Assembly (NCBI GenBank): GCA_028564705.1
Contig: JAPXFQ010002919.1
Span: 620,001 to 684,000, forward strand
DNA from: Apricaphanius iberus
Taxonomy: Eukaryota; Chordata; Actinopteri; Cyprinodontiformes; Aphaniidae
Length of the DNA stretch: 64,000 nt
Reading direction: 5' to 3'
The translations under genes and the position numbers were made by a program. The first letter of the stretch is position 1. Every line of letters starts with the position of its first letter. Below the pieces are notes generated by a model that did no database searches, was not told the origin of the DNA, and saw nothing but the letters and a program-made list of their open reading frames with translations. Positions 42,784-55,599 of this stretch are shown piece after piece.

Positions 42784-43362
42784 TTAGTAGTAATGCACTC
42801 TTCCAATAGTCCCTGTCCCTGTCCCCAGGATATCAGGCTGGCCATTCCTCCATATCTCCCGGATAATCCGTTCTCTTTCCTCCAGCCTCTGCGCACGTTC
42901 CAGCTCCTCAGCTGAAGTAAAAACATTCACGCTCAGAGTGCCGTCCGACTGACTTGTATGATTCCCAACAGGGATTTCTGTGATGGGCAGCGGAACAGAT
43001 GCTTCTACATCCTCCCCTTCATCATCGTCGTCGTCATCGCTTTCTTCATCTTCGACGCTGGTGTCCTTTAACGGGTTCTTTTCAGGCGTGGGAGGAGTGA
43101 TGTTGGTCCGAGGCTTACATGATATGCGCATTACCAAGAGGCAGAGGGTCAACACCAGGCCGAAACACACTCCGAGGACAAAGTACAGCCCAAAGCTTTC
43201 TGGGTTGGCTGAAGAGGAGACACAAACAAACGATGATTCTCAAGATAAAATGCTGTATATGTGTAACGTTGCATCTGTTCTTTACTGTGATTTACCTTTG
43301 ATGTGTGCAAATGCTGCAATGCTGTTGCTAAGGAGATCCATTTCTTTTTTCTTGACATCCAT
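42784..43362 (-). CDS. eva1b: eva1b: Eva-1 homolog B, single-pass membrane protein, 163 aa
   Basis: Two coding exons on the minus strand: 43362-43296 (67 nt) and 43208-42784, joined in phase at Ala23. The first encodes MDVKKKEMDLLSNSIAAFAHIK; the second ANPESFGLYFVLGVCFGL, a hydrophobic membrane segment at residues 28-49, a cytoplasmic-side basic/Cys turn, an acidic run (six Asp in a row), and the conserved C-terminal block VNVFTSAEELERAQRLEERE, then REIWRNGQPDILGTGT and a final HYY. Human EVA1B (165 aa as I recall) has the same blocks in the same order. The family is named for worm EVA-1, a SLT-1/Robo co-receptor; EVA1B itself is poorly characterised. The gene is complete; the upstream non-coding exon is not located. 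Confidence 0.95.
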
Positions 43363-43395
43363 TGTGTTTTTTTCCTTCGTTTTTTTAAACCTGAG
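43363..43395 (-). other. eva1b: eva1b 5' UTR portion with candidate splice acceptor
   Basis: Just upstream of the eva1b start on the minus strand, a pyrimidine-rich run ending CCTCAG precedes GTTTAAAAAAACG and the ATG about 30 nt later. This looks like the acceptor of the first intron, which implies a separate non-coding first exon somewhere to the right. Confidence 0.45.
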
Positions 43396-43680
43396 GAACA
43401 ACAAACACATACCACAACATATTTATTAGAAATATCTGATAGAATTAGACTTGATACTTGATATGGGCTCCTTCAGATGATTTACCAAATCCCCTTCCCA
43501 AGATCTACATTCTGTGCAATGTCTAAATGCAAACCCATTGACCTCTCAGGGGTGGGGTGAGACCTCTGAGCCTTCAACAAAAGCTTCCCTGTGGCTTTGT
43601 GTGGGTGATAAGTATAATATATTTTGGAAAATGCTCTCTGGACCATGACTGTATGCATGCTCCTTGAACTAGGGCTGGAA

Positions 43681-44545
43681 GAGACAGTGTATAGTTTTTA
43701 TCTTTAATCTCCTGAAATATCCATCAAAATATTATAGAAAATTAATAAAATGATTCCCAATCATTTAAAAGTATTGGCTGCTGCATAACATATAACCATA
43801 AAAAGCTGGTCTAAAATACATGTCCTATTCTATGGGGGCCAACATATTGGGCGCTGTGTTTTCTTCTACGATATGGACAAAACACCTTTACTGATTTTTT
43901 TAATACGCGTTTACATCCCTTTTCCACTTGTACTCATTAGAGGTTTAAATGAATAACTACGTGTACAGACTTAAAAAAAGAAAAACATTCTATAACCCTG
44001 ACCAACCAACCCGATCCGAGATGTTCCCTATCCAGCTCACTGTCTCTGGTCTTGGAGAAGTGCACAATCAGCTGTTGTGTCAAAGCTTTCGTGCAACACG
44101 GACCTGGTCCACGGCTCTGTCTCAGAGGCAGAAGCCTACAGAGATGATCAACACTGCCAGAAAACTAGAGTAAATATCGGCATTGCATTCTCCAAATGGA
44201 AATAACCAAAGGAGCAACAAAATCTAGGGAAACAGGCTGAGGTTGCATGCTTTCTACTGCACAGGTAACAACTTTTACCGTCATGTTTTTCTTTTAGTGT
44301 TCCAACTAGAGCCTGTCACGGTAAAACTACACTGAAACATGTCCTTTTTTTTATTGAGGTTATTCATCTAACATTATAGTTTATTCATTTACACATCGCT
44401 ATTTTTCACTCGCTGCCTGTGATGAAAGAGGGTCTGATGTGCTTCTCATGTTGCTGTACATATTTCTCTGGAGGTTGGACTATCTTCCTTTTATGAGTAG
44501 AAATTGTGCAATTGCGATTTGTGGCCTGTATGGTCATCCGTCTTT
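43681..44545. mobile_element. second, longer copy of the 22774-type MITE
   Basis: Starts GAGACAGTGTATAGTTTTTA and follows 22774-23379 through shared blocks (TTGGCTGCNTCATAA, ATATAACCATAAAAAG, CTTTACTGATTTTT, GTAAATATCGGCATTGCATT, GGTCATCCGTC). It contains about 100 bp and further interior missing from the first copy. The right terminus is lost at a TATC/TA-rich patch. Confidence 0.7.
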
Positions 44546-44574
44546 ATATCTATCTATATCTTTATATATATGAC

Positions 44575-45078
44575 AAGATGAAGAGGTGTTGGAGGAGGAA
44601 CCATTATGGGAGGACAAGCCCCTACATGGGATGTACCATCGAAACATAACTGAAGTGGCTGATCTCAATAAATCATACCAATAGCTAGAGAGGGCTGGCC
44701 TGCAGGACACCACAGTGGCACTCATCCTGGCAGCAAAGGAGCAGGCTCCGAGCACCAGATCAATAGAGGCCCAGATCTAGACAAGATCCAAGGTGTAGGC
44801 TGTGCAAAGATTCATCTGAGACAATCCAACACATAACAGCAGGTTGTTAAATGCTAGCAGGGAAAGCATACATGGAACATCATAACCAAGTGGCTGGCAT
44901 AGTATACAAAAACGTACAGTATGTGCGGAATATGGGCTGGAAACCCCAAGGTCAAAGTGGTAAACACCTCCAAAGGTGGGGCAGAATGACTTAGCAAAGA
45001 TCCTGTGGGACTTCCAGATCCAGACAGATAGGATGGTAATGGCAAATCAACCGGACATTGTGGTGGTTGATAAAGACG
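44575..45078 (+). mobile_element. 3' fragment of a fish LINE polyprotein
   Basis: With frameshifts the + strand reads SWRELAWQDTTVAL-ILAAKE, CRLCKDSSETIQHITAG, AYMEHHNQVAGIVYKNV, then KILWDFQIQTDRMVMANQPD and IVVVDKDD. CxxC...H zinc-finger-like and nuclease-side text of this kind occurs at the end of long dispersed fish reverse-transcriptase ORFs (usually annotated as type-1 retrotransposable element proteins). Dead fragment. Confidence 0.65.
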
Positions 45079-46105
45079 ATATGCATGCGTGGGTTCCCTG
45101 TGGGTACTCCAGCTTCTTCCCACAGTCCTAAAACATGACTGGCACGTTAATCGGTCTCTCTAAATTGTCCTTATGCTGTGTGTACACCAAAGGATTTTCA
45201 CAGTCTCAGACTAAAGACTGACAGTCTTTAGAAATCTTGCTGGAGTCTCAGCGCGCTCCCGTCGTCTTGATCATTAAATGTTAGGTGATAATCTGCAGTT
45301 TGCGGATCTGATTTATGCCAGTCTTTCTCTAGTCTTTTGAATCAGACAATGTATGATATTATCGCAAGTCCTAGTGTAGTCGTAGTGACATAAAAGAACC
45401 AACAACCAATAAAGCCGTTCTCACACAGGTGGAGCATGAAGCCACAGAGCCCGGCAGGGGTCAGTTACAGAAATATTTTTTGAGGAGTAAGAATCTGTTC
45501 CCGCAGTTTATTAAACCGTGCGCACGAAGTCGTAATCTGTTCCCCCTGTTTATTCCACTGTGTGACCATGTTAGGGGATAACCCACTTTATAATGTACCC
45601 TGAAAGGAATTATACTTTGCTGCTATAGCACAGTGGTTATCACCGCAAGGATGGTGGGTCCAAATCCTGCTTATCATATTGCGTTGCAACTTGCCACACA
45701 TCACATTTTTTTTGTTCCTGTGGGAAAGTAGGCTATAAACATAGGTGTCATATTTGTAAAATAACAGTTTTGTAGCCACCTATGGAGACTCACATGGTAT
45801 ATACACAACAATGCCTAGAAATGGGCCATAAATTACAAAGTGCATGCCAACCTTGCCCCCTGCAATACAGGTATCAACCAGCACTATCTGGGCATCTGCA
45901 TGAAGCAAGTGTACAGCATAAACACCTTGCATTAAAAAGATATGAGTTAACCAGTTACTTGTCAATACATTACCCACTTTGAATGCAGGTCTTTATTGGA
46001 CGTATCAATCTTCGCAAAGAATGCATCAACATTTGCACAAAAAGAAACTGTATAATGCTGATACCCTGTGATGGACTGGCGATCTGCCCAGGGTGTATCC
46101 CGTCT
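45079..46105 (+). mobile_element. SINE-like copy split by about 0.88 kb of other sequence
   Basis: 45079-45180 (GCATGCGTGGGTTCCCTGTG, CCCACAGTCCTAAAACATGA) and 46060-46105 (CCCTGTGATGGACTGGCGAT, CCAGGGTGTATCCC) are parts of the family seen complete at 54388-54742, where they are only about 45 bp apart. The intervening 45182-46058 is unrelated and includes, near 45622-45680, another tRNA-like head with A-box TAGCACAGTGG and B-box-like GGTCCAAATCC. Confidence 0.55.
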
Positions 46106-46652
46106 CAAATATATACTGTATATATAAAAGGATTCAACCAGCCTTCGAAATATGTGTTTGATTACCAGTTCTTCCTGGTTTTCTGAGAGTCCAGTTTAGA
46201 CTAACACATGATGACTTCTTAACGTCTGACACAGAGCCGTGCAACACAGTGGCTAGGATGACTGACTGAGGTTATTATAGTGAAATCTGTGGGGCTTTTT
46301 TTTGTGCAATGATTTATTTTAGACGAATAAATGTTTACATTTAAATCCCGCCCTGACCAATTGTCGGTAGGATCAGTCAACAGCAACTTTGAGCTTGCAA
46401 GATTCATCAGCATTCCAGACTCAGTGGGCTAAATATTTGCTCCAGCTGGACTGGCAGCCTACTGTAAATGCTCTGAGGCAGGTGAGGAGCCCAAAGCAGC
46501 ACCTCTGCTTGGTGAGAGGAGTTAGAATATGTGCTTCAAGTTAGAGTCTGGAGTAACACTAAAAAAGGTCAACAGATGTTTCACTAGTCATTTTTTTGTA
46601 AAAGAGATGCTATATGGGTCTAAAAGAACTCCCTATATATACTTAGCAACTT

Positions 46653-46653
<1 letters not shown>

Positions 46654-46739
<86 letters not shown>

Positions 46740-46741
46740 TA
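46654..46741. repeat. (TA)n microsatellite
   Basis: About 88 bp of TA repeat with two G/C interruptions near the right end. Confidence 0.95.
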
Positions 46742-46919
46742 CAGACTGAAAAAAACTATTCCTTTGTTCCACATTTATTTTTGTACTTTGTGTTGGTCTG
46801 TCACAGGAGTCTGCAACATGTGGCTCTGGTGTCACAAGTGGCTCTTAATAGCTTTGGCTAAAAATGATAAAGAACCCACAAATTTTTATAAATAGAGATA
46901 TAATAACAAATGGTTTTAG

Positions 46920-47110
46920 CAGGGGTTTGCACAGTGGAGTAGTTGGTTGCACTCCTGTTTGCCGCAAGAAGGTCCTGGGTTTGAATCCCAGCCAAGGGTC
47001 TAAATGGAGTTTGTATGTTTCCTCTGTGTATGCATTGGTTCCCTCGGGGTACTTTTTAAATGTTTTTTTGTCCTGTGTGTTTTATGTTTCCCTGCAATAG
47101 ACTGCCAAGC
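46920..47110 (+). mobile_element. SINE-like copy, head part
   Basis: TGCACAGTGGAGTAGTTGGT, GCAAGAAGGTCCTGGG and the B-box-like GGTTTGAATCC, followed by a degenerate TGGAGTTTGTATGTTTCCTC. Same family as 54388-54742 read on the minus strand. Confidence 0.6.
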
Positions 47111-50100
47111 AGTCTACAGCTGGAGAGGCACAAGCCCTATTGTAACCTTGCAAATAATAGATGCAATAAATTATGGTTTCAGCTGTTTCTGTTTTTGTCA
47201 TGGAATAACTGAATTGAATTTCTACACTGGAATGACACTTTGAGTGTCCGTGATATTTTTTTATGGTCTATGATCATATTTTCACATCCTTTTATTTGCA
47301 AATGTTATTTGTTTTCTTTTATTTTAAACCCAACAATTAAATATAAAAAATTGTGTTTCTTTAAAAATAAAAGAAAGGTTATTTGGGTCGTAAGAAGGGC
47401 AGACACTTAGTCTAACACGTAAAATCACTATAAAATACAGTTTTACTTGTGGTTCTAATTTGAAAAAATATTGAAACTTCCTGTGGTATTCAAAACACAG
47501 TAAATCAGGTCAAATGTATTTTTCCAGATCATCTGTAAGATCTCCTACGTACCAGATAGCACTCCAAGATGAATTCAAAATGAAAATATTTGCATGTTGT
47601 ATTGTTTGGAGGTTGTGTCCCTGACATTTAAGTGGTCTGTCCTTCCTGTATCCTTTTAGTCTGGAGAGCTCCATTGTGTTTGTGTCCATTCATTACATGC
47701 TTTCGTGACGCTTGACACTCTTTAGGAAGTCTTCATTATTACAGAAAAAGATTCGCGAAGAAGTCAAGGAGCCACAAACTTTATAATGTCTAATGATTGT
47801 TGTTTGGTCCTCGATGTGCCTTTAAAATTACTTTTGTAGGAAGTAGCTTTTGTACTTTGAGAACCACAGTAATATGGTTAGACTGGCCTTTACTGTATGT
47901 GGTACAATATTTTGAAGCTGGATCAATTCTGGGTTTTTTTCTTCACCCTGTTGCACTTCCCTGCTGACCCTGGCTCTTCCCAGATATTTTACCATTTTGT
48001 CAACAGTTTTCTGACCTGATTACATCATAACGTTGCTGCATGACAAATACCAGATGATGACCCAGCTCTAAACTTTACCCCTTAAAACTAAATGCTGAAA
48101 TTCTTCTTTAACTTCGTTCTTTATGTTGGAGCTGTCTGGGAATTGTTTTCCACTTAATTTCTTTTTAAATATTGACAATATCTTAAGCTTTCTCCTTCTA
48201 ACCTGTGTGTTTTGCTCTTTAAGCCCAGGATCTCAAGCTGGATGGAATTCATAAGTAAGCATATCCAGCATTTATCACGTACAAACAGACCTAATTGACT
48301 GGTATAGTAGATACATTTGTATTTTTATCACCTCTTAAGTCAGAATGCTGATCTGGAAAAAACACCAAATCCAATTCTACCTGGTTCCAGTTGTAAGTTG
48401 GTACTTTAATGGGATTTTCCAGCTGTCGTGCTCAGTGACAAGCTAACTGATATTAGCAATGCTAGCAAATGTTTTATACATTCAAACATTATAGGAACAT
48501 AAGTTGTTTAGTACTAACAGCTTGACTGATTTTATCAGCAAATGCAACTCAAATAAATAATTTTTTACTGCTTCTCTCTCTTTTTTTTCTTTTTTTTTAC
48601 TTGCAGCAGCCATACTTGATTTGAGGTTTGGGAAGGTGGCAAAGCTTTTCTTTTACTCAGAATTTTAACTTTATGCATTTTTCTAAAACTATGCCTGGGA
48701 ATTTTCACTCTGTAAGAAATAAACTGCAACAGATAATCACTGCATTTTTCTTTCTTTTAAATTTTTATTCTTGTCATTATGGTGGTATTTGGAAATATTT
48801 GCATTTAGTCAAGTGGAACTTGTTATGAAACATTTAAGTACTGTAATACAGCTTTAAGTCAAACCACATGTATTAATACGAGTGCACCAATCAAATGTTT
48901 GTCCACGAATTGCACAAACCAAGTGTTTGTTTGCTTTCAACTGTTAATTAAAAGTTCTAAGAACCTCAAGGCTTGATCTCTATCATTATTTAGCTATCAC
49001 ATGTAATTGTATCAGCCTTATTTGTTGATGCATTCTAGAATACAAAGGAATTTAAACACAAAACTACATTTGTAAACCGTATGTAATCTGGGGGACTAAT
49101 GAACTAAAAACCATAGCAAGAATTCCACAGCAAAAGCAAACCTATTCACACATTAGACTTTGGTTTGAAAATGAAACTCACCACAAAACGAAACCGTGAA
49201 GGAATTCTTCAGTTGAAACTCATAATGTAAAGAGAGGCTGCAGTGGTCTCGGTCCTCTCGATCGCTAACTTGCTGTTGGATCACGGCCTATGATCTTTGG
49301 TCTTCAGGCTAAACAGTTCATTTGGTCACCCTGAGATGAGAACAAACACAGACATGCACACACACAGATGTCAAACTACATTAGCAACAAACTCAGTGAG
49401 GCATCTGCAGTGCAAACAGGGACAGGCCTGTTAAAAAGTGTGCTGCCCGGAACAACACTAGAGGAAAATCTGCTGATTTAAGCGTGATCTGCACACAGGC
49501 TTCAAAATCATATAGAATATCTAGGCTTTTATGGTAAATTTATTTCATTCACGGTTTTAAAAGATGCACAAAGCTTTCAGTTCAGACTCACTAGCAACGG
49601 ATTGGAATCACTGCAGTATAACAACTTGTTTCAAAACTTCAATATGATTTTAATGTTTTTCAGATTATTATCACTTTCCTCATTTAATTTGCAGAACGAG
49701 AGCATTGAGGCTAACTCTTAGAAAGTCCAGTTTGAACAAAATAACTGCTGCTGTCATGAAGAAAAGATACTGCAGCACCTAGAACATCATTGAAATCAGA
49801 AATTATAGTTCTGTACATATTTGGGGTCTAAAAGTAACAGTTCAATATACTTTAATCATCAAACAAACAGAAATGTGTATATGCTTTTTTTATTGATTAG
49901 CATTAAGTAGAGAACTGTTTTCATGAATTCATTACTTTCAACTTAAAACATTTTGAAATATAGAACTGACAGATCTGATTGGATTTATAACACAGTACAA
50001 GCAGACAGAGCCAGAGTAGAAACAAAATAACCATTTGAAAACAGTGTTCATGTATAGAAATTTTGAAATAATACTTTGTCCATGTTTTTGAAAAAAGTGA

Positions 50101-52560
50101 ACATACAGTTTGATATTGTTTAAGTTTAGTAATTCAGTTCAGTGTTAAAAGAGAAGTTATAGTTCGGCCCGGCTAGGTGCATGCCGAATCAACAGGGCCT
50201 TACCGAAAAATGCAAATACATGTGCCATTAATACCCTAGTATATCCATAGCCTTGATTTTAATAAAATATTGGTGACTCGCTGTTTGCAAACGCTTGCTT
50301 TAAGGTGCTTAGATCAATTTCAGAGAGACATCCTTAATAAAAAGCCTGTACCTTGCTACACATTAGGCTGTAAAATTTGCTGAGCTGTGTGTTTTATAAC
50401 CTATACTCCTATTTAGGAAACTCTCGTGCTCTGCTGGCTGCTGTTGGTTTAGGAGAGTCCACTTGCTTTCCTGAGCTGATTTTGATCTTGCTGACTCTCT
50501 ACAGAGCGGCAGAGTGAGACAGCATTTGGGGAGTGGGAAGGTGAGAGACAGAGCAGCCAGTGTGCCAACATGTTTTCCAAGCCGCCTCCTTCACCCCTCA
50601 TGGGAGGAACACGGTCACCTTTTGTATCTGCACTGAACAGTTGGGAAATACGCAATTTTTTTTTTTTTTAGCATTTTCATTTTATGTTATTTGCTGAAAA
50701 ATTGCCATGTTCATCTCCACCGTCTTAAAAAGTTTAAGGGTATTTGATTCACTATTATCAAAAACTTTGGACTTTTGTCTTAAAAGAAAAATGTAATGGA
50801 TAAATAACAATATGACATTCATCATCCTTTTTGTGAAGGCAAATTTTTGGCCACCTATTCACACACCTTCTGTCCTCTTCTCACACAGGAATGAAACTTA
50901 ATTTTGCATGACCACCCAGGGATCTATTATCGGTAGTTAATAACAACTGCTCATAGCCTGTCAAGACCTTTATTACCTAGCTCTGCTGTTTAGTTGTTGC
51001 TTTTCTTATCCCAGACCAGGAAATTATTAACAGAGCCATTCTTTCCAAGGAGCATTTTTAAAATCCCATGACTCAACCTTCACTCATTTTTTCCTAGTGT
51101 TTATTTTGCCATCGTAGACCTTGCCCTACCCTGCAGACTAATTTTTAAGGCTTTCTTTTTCGCAAACGTTCATGGATAATTGACTTAATGAATGTTTTTG
51201 TTTTCTTATGCTTTACTTATTAAGTCTGGTAAATGCCATGAATAAAAGTACATCCTCCAGGGATTTTAGAATAGAAACACAACAGACTCATTTAGATCTA
51301 AAAACAAACTGTTTACAAAAAATAAATTAAATTTTAACTCTGTATATTAGTTGATATAAAGATGGCAGGACTGATTTTTTTTAATTGTACAACTTTTAGT
51401 TCATCTTTGGTTTCGACAATACCTAAATATAATGCACTTTTACCTGGTCAAACGTGCAGCAGCACATGCTTTCATGCAACAACGTCCTGTGACGATAAGG
51501 ATTTTTACTTTTCGTGCTAGCTTATCGTCTGCTCTTTCCTGATCTCACATCCTCAGGTCAAACACAAGCATCCTCTTCCTGAGTTCTTTGTAAACTGCAG
51601 ACTATTTAGGAATATCTTAACACATCCAGAAGCAATTTAACTAAGTCAGAAAAACATGCATTATTAAGTTATAAAGTTAAAAACAAAATACAATTTCAGT
51701 AACAAAAGACAAGCTTGGACTTGGACTGAAGTTATAAGGACGTAGCAAGATATTCAGGGTATCTAACCAGAGTACATTATGTTGTTGTGACATGGGAACA
51801 GGTCAAAGTCTATTTCTGGCAAAGACTGTTTGCTTTAGTTGAGATGGAGGAGCAGCGTGGAAGAAAAACTCCAAATGTAGCTCAATCTTTTTTTGGTCAT
51901 GCACTTCAAGATACCCACAATTGCTCTTCCTTCTGCCACGGTCGATTCTTTTTTGAAGGAGATAACATCGAAGTCAAAAGTTTCCTACCATGTTGGAGCT
52001 ATTGTCTAAAACTGGGAGGATCCAGTGTCTAGCTTTCTACTGTACGTAACTGTCAGCTGCGATGGTCATCAGCTTATATAATCATTTAAAATGCAGGTTT
52101 TTAACACAACTGCAACCTAAAGTTGTGTTCAGAGCAAAAGAAACACAGGAAATGAGAAAAAACCTGCAGAAAAAGAAAATATTGTTAAAATATTAGTATG
52201 TTTTAATAGAAAATTACAGTGTCTACTGAATAAATCAGATGCAATAAAGAAAAGCACCAAATTAAAGGACTAAAGTCGATATTCTTTCAAATTAAACAAT
52301 ATTTTAACGTATACGGTGAAAAACAAAATATTTTTATTTTGGAATTAATGAATGATTTAACTTCTAAATTAATGGAAATAAAATAAATGTTCTCTCGCAT
52401 TTTCTCAGGCTGAAAGTACGTTTGAGCATCATTAGCATAGTGTTAAGATAGAAATCCTTTTTCCTGATCATATGACCCAAAAAACCCAAACACATCCTCC
52501 ACTAAAAAGCAGTATGGATCAGTTGTTTGACCTTGGAATAATATGTTATAAATTAGTTTG
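47111..52560. other. spacer without recognised genes
   Basis: About 5.4 kb. Short frames at 48628-48828, 50449-50655 and 51787-52032 show no domain and no convincing splice context. No structured repeat beyond short homopolymers was recognised. Confidence 0.45.
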
Positions 52561-52975
52561 ATAAAATTTCAAGTGTCAGAGCATAAACCTCAAAAGATGA
52601 GCCCACAGCTAAATTCCTCTGGTGGGACTGAACAGGGGCAGCCATAGAAGTGTCCATTCTCCACAGTCCTTTCAATTGACGTACAATACCCTGATAACCC
52701 TTAAAAGTACCTTATACTTCTGCAGGAATACCTATAAAATTCCTCAAGTGACATAAACCTAAAGACTTCCACAAAACACATCTAGATGAGCCAACCAAAC
52801 TCACACAATCCCTTCAACAATTCTGCGAGGTAATGTTCCTTGGCCGTGATGAAAACCAAACTGCTCCTCCTTAAACTCAGTCCAAAGTGTATCAAGAAAA
52901 CCATTATTTCCAGCCACCAGCAACCATAGAACATTTAAAGTCATCTATATCCCCTTCCGGCACCTTCTGATGACA
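52560..52975 (-). mobile_element. LINE reverse-transcriptase fragment
   Basis: Minus strand contains GAGTTTAAGGAGGAGCAGTT, TGGTTTTCATCACGGCCAAG, CATCTAGATGTGTTTTGTGG and CACTTGAGGAATTTTATAGG. They correspond in order to the RT-domain text EEQCGFRPGRGT, hVYMCFVDLEKAYDRVPRE-type of fish LINEs. Many indels; inactive. Confidence 0.6.
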
Positions 52976-54387
52976 GGTCTAAACTTTAACAACATGCCCT
53001 TCTCATGTTTGAATATGTTAATTAATCGGGTTAGTGCAATGTCATTGGAAAATACACAATTTGTTTTGACAAATAAAGTTGCCAGTGAGTGTAAATCTGT
53101 ATTGGTGCCTTTAAATCAACATGTAGAATATTTGTTTCTGACTTACTTTAGGTAGATTATCAGTTTTAACTGAGAAACACATCCATAATCAAAGCTTGCC
53201 AAAAAAACCTCCACAAGCAATAATCCCTAATAGTTATTTCTTATACCTTTCAAAGAGCTTCCACAATTAAGAAATCAAAGTTATAACCCTTCAGTGATAT
53301 TTACACGGGGAGTAAAGCCGCATTTGATTTATTCACAGAGGATAAAAATGTCAGATCACACAAGGGAACCAGTCTTGGCCAATTCCTCATAGTAATGACA
53401 CATGCTGAACCACAGAAGGGAAAATAAGTTGTTTTTTTTATACCTCGAATTTCAGTGAAGTTTCTACAATTGCGGTTAACCAGGAATCTGACTACACACA
53501 ATTAAAATAGTTGCATTTATATTTAATCATATTTCACTGTAATGAGTTCACACACAGGCTTTCAAGTGACCGAGATCACAAAGACTGCCATCAGGATTTA
53601 TAGCAGCTAGTGTCTTTCCTCTTGATTGTATTCATTAAAACATTTCTTTTTTGATTTGTTGGCTGCTACTGAGTAAGACGCCTGGCACCTGGCTGGTGCG
53701 TGGCTTCAAACGCAGTAAGCTGTTTCATTTATTTACTATTTTAAACTTGCGGAGCAGATTCTGAAATGTGCAGTAGCAACTTCCGCTTAAATAAATATAC
53801 CCAATCAAAGCGGTGTCTCAATGGTGCAGATTCTGTTATTCGAGATGAAATTCCCAGAGCAGCTTAGATAACGTCAGCAGGAGTCTCCAAACGGCCAAAG
53901 AATACAAAACCTTATCGGCAAAATATCTGCTGGAACGATTTTATGACAAATTTCTTACACCCATAATCAAGCCACAGAATAGGCTCCAAGTTCTGCAAAT
54001 ATAATGAATCTTCGGTTCTCCCCATGAGAGCAACGATGCAGGTATTGCTTTTCACTTTATAAGCCCAAGTAATGTGTTTACAGTGTCTGTGAAAGTATTT
54101 TTGAAGATCAGCAGGGTGAAAGTCATTTATACACCTGATTGAGCATTTTTTCTTCCCCAGATCCAGGCATACTATCAAAAGGGATCACTGGAGAACGCAT
54201 GGACCCCAGCTGAGAGCTGTGACTGATATTAGTACTGTTTCCCTTTTGTCAGCAAGGGTATCTGACATAGAGATAATTTACTTAATTTGGAAAGAGAACA
54301 TTTAGGCATTTTCCATTTGAACTAAGCCTTTGTGCATATGCTGAACTTGATCCGGAACAATTCATCAAAGAGTAATGGCATTGATCT

Positions 54388-54742
54388 TCCATCCATCCAT
54401 TTTCTGAACCGCTTAGACCTCCAGGGGTCCCGGGGGGGCTGGTGCCTATCTCCTGCTGTGAACGAGCGAGAGGCGGGGTACACCCTGGACAGGTTGCCAG
54501 TCCATCACAGGGTCACATAGAGACTGACAGGACAAACAACCACGCACACACCCACACCTAAGGACAATTTAAAGTGATCAATTAACCTGACAGTCATGTT
54601 TTTGGACTGTGGGAGGAAGCAGGAGTACACGGAACCCACGCATGCACGGGGAGAACAGGCAAACTCCAAGCAGAAAGGCCCTGTGCCAGGACACATTGCT
54701 GCAAGGCAAAAGTGCTAACCACTGCACCACCGTGCAGCCGGC
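54388..54742 (-). mobile_element. tRNA-headed SINE-like element, near full length
   Basis: Read on the minus strand it starts GGCTGCACGGTGGTGCAGTG (A-box TGGTGCAGTGG), runs through GGAGTTTGCCTGTTCTCCCC, CCTCCCACAGTCCAAAAACA, CCCTGTGATGGACTGGCAAC and ends at a (GGAT)n tail near 54388. This family is common in fish genomes; I do not assign a database name. About 355 bp. Confidence 0.75.
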
Positions 54743-54789
54743 ATTGATCTTGTTTCTTAAAAAATAATAGCTAGAAAAATACATCATAT

Positions 54790-55160
54790 AGAGTGCATTG
54801 CAAAAAGCATTTTCATTCTCGTTAACCTTGGCTCATTTTGTCCATTGACAACTTCAACATGATCATTCATTTATGCTGCCTGGATAAGCAAGGAAACTCA
54901 AATAGAACCATAATAGCTCTGAAGGAACTCCAAAGATCGACAGCTTAGGTGAAAGAAATCTGTTGGAAAAAAAACACCATTAGTAGTCCACTGTACAAGT
55001 CTGTCCTATATGGAAGAGTAGCAAGAAGAAACACAGTCTTTTTTGAACTGTTGTGCCAACTTGTGGAAAGCTATATGTGGTGGAAAACTAATAGTTACAT
55101 ATATCCCTGAATTAATTAGAGTATTAATACAGTAGTAGAACAAATAATAAACCAGTGAAC
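54790..55160. mobile_element. Tc1-like transposase 5' remnant
   Basis: GTGCATTGCAAAAAGCATTT at about 54793 resembles a Tc1 terminus, and the + strand later carries degenerate ALKELQRSTA and LYKSVLYGRVARRNT text typical of the DNA-binding to core region of Tc1 transposases. May belong to the element at 55600-56990 or to a separate copy. Confidence 0.45.
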
Positions 55161-55168
55161 CAAGTGTA

Positions 55169-55360
55169 CATTAGTTTAAAACACTTTTTTGTTTTTAATA
55201 ACCAGCAAGTAATATTTTAAATAATTTTTTCCATGTAAACTGCTTTTTCTGTAGACAGAAAAATCATTAGTTTAAAACCCTTTTTTGTTTTTAATAACCA
55301 GCAAGTAATATTTTAAATAATTTTTTCCATGTAAACTGCTTTTTCTGTAGACAGAAAAAT
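55169..55360. repeat. two-copy tandem duplication, 96-bp unit
   Basis: Units 55169-55264 and 55265-55360 begin CATTAGTTTAAAAC and end GTAGACAGAAAAAT. They differ at one base that I can see (ACACTTT versus ACCCTTT). Such identity points to a recent event. Both units lie in Tc1-derived or neutral sequence. Confidence 0.9.
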
Positions 55361-55599
55361 CATACGAAACTAAGTGTGATTGTTTGCAATGTGATGAGTC
55401 TGCATTTTGTTTTTTTAATCAAATGTACATTTCAGCTGTAAGTGACAGAACATTAAAAAAATCCAGGACATTTTTAAAGAATTTGTATGATGGTGCCAAA
55501 AATAAATACTTAGCACCTACAAACAAGCAGGAATTCTGGCCCTCAAAGACCTATAAGAAGCTTTTCTATCCTCCACATAGGTTACTAGTAGTCTATCCG

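Noticed and set aside
42980..43429. 149-codon plus-strand frame with long serine runs
   Set aside because: Antisense to the eva1b coding exon; the serines are the reverse of its Asp/Glu codons. Not a gene.
45622..45690. Possible tRNA gene
   Set aside because: A-box and a B-box-like sequence are present but there is no room for a proper anticodon arm between them; better read as a SINE head.
46529..46861. Frames of repeated Ile-Tyr on both strands (also 26011-26193)
   Set aside because: Translation of TA microsatellites.
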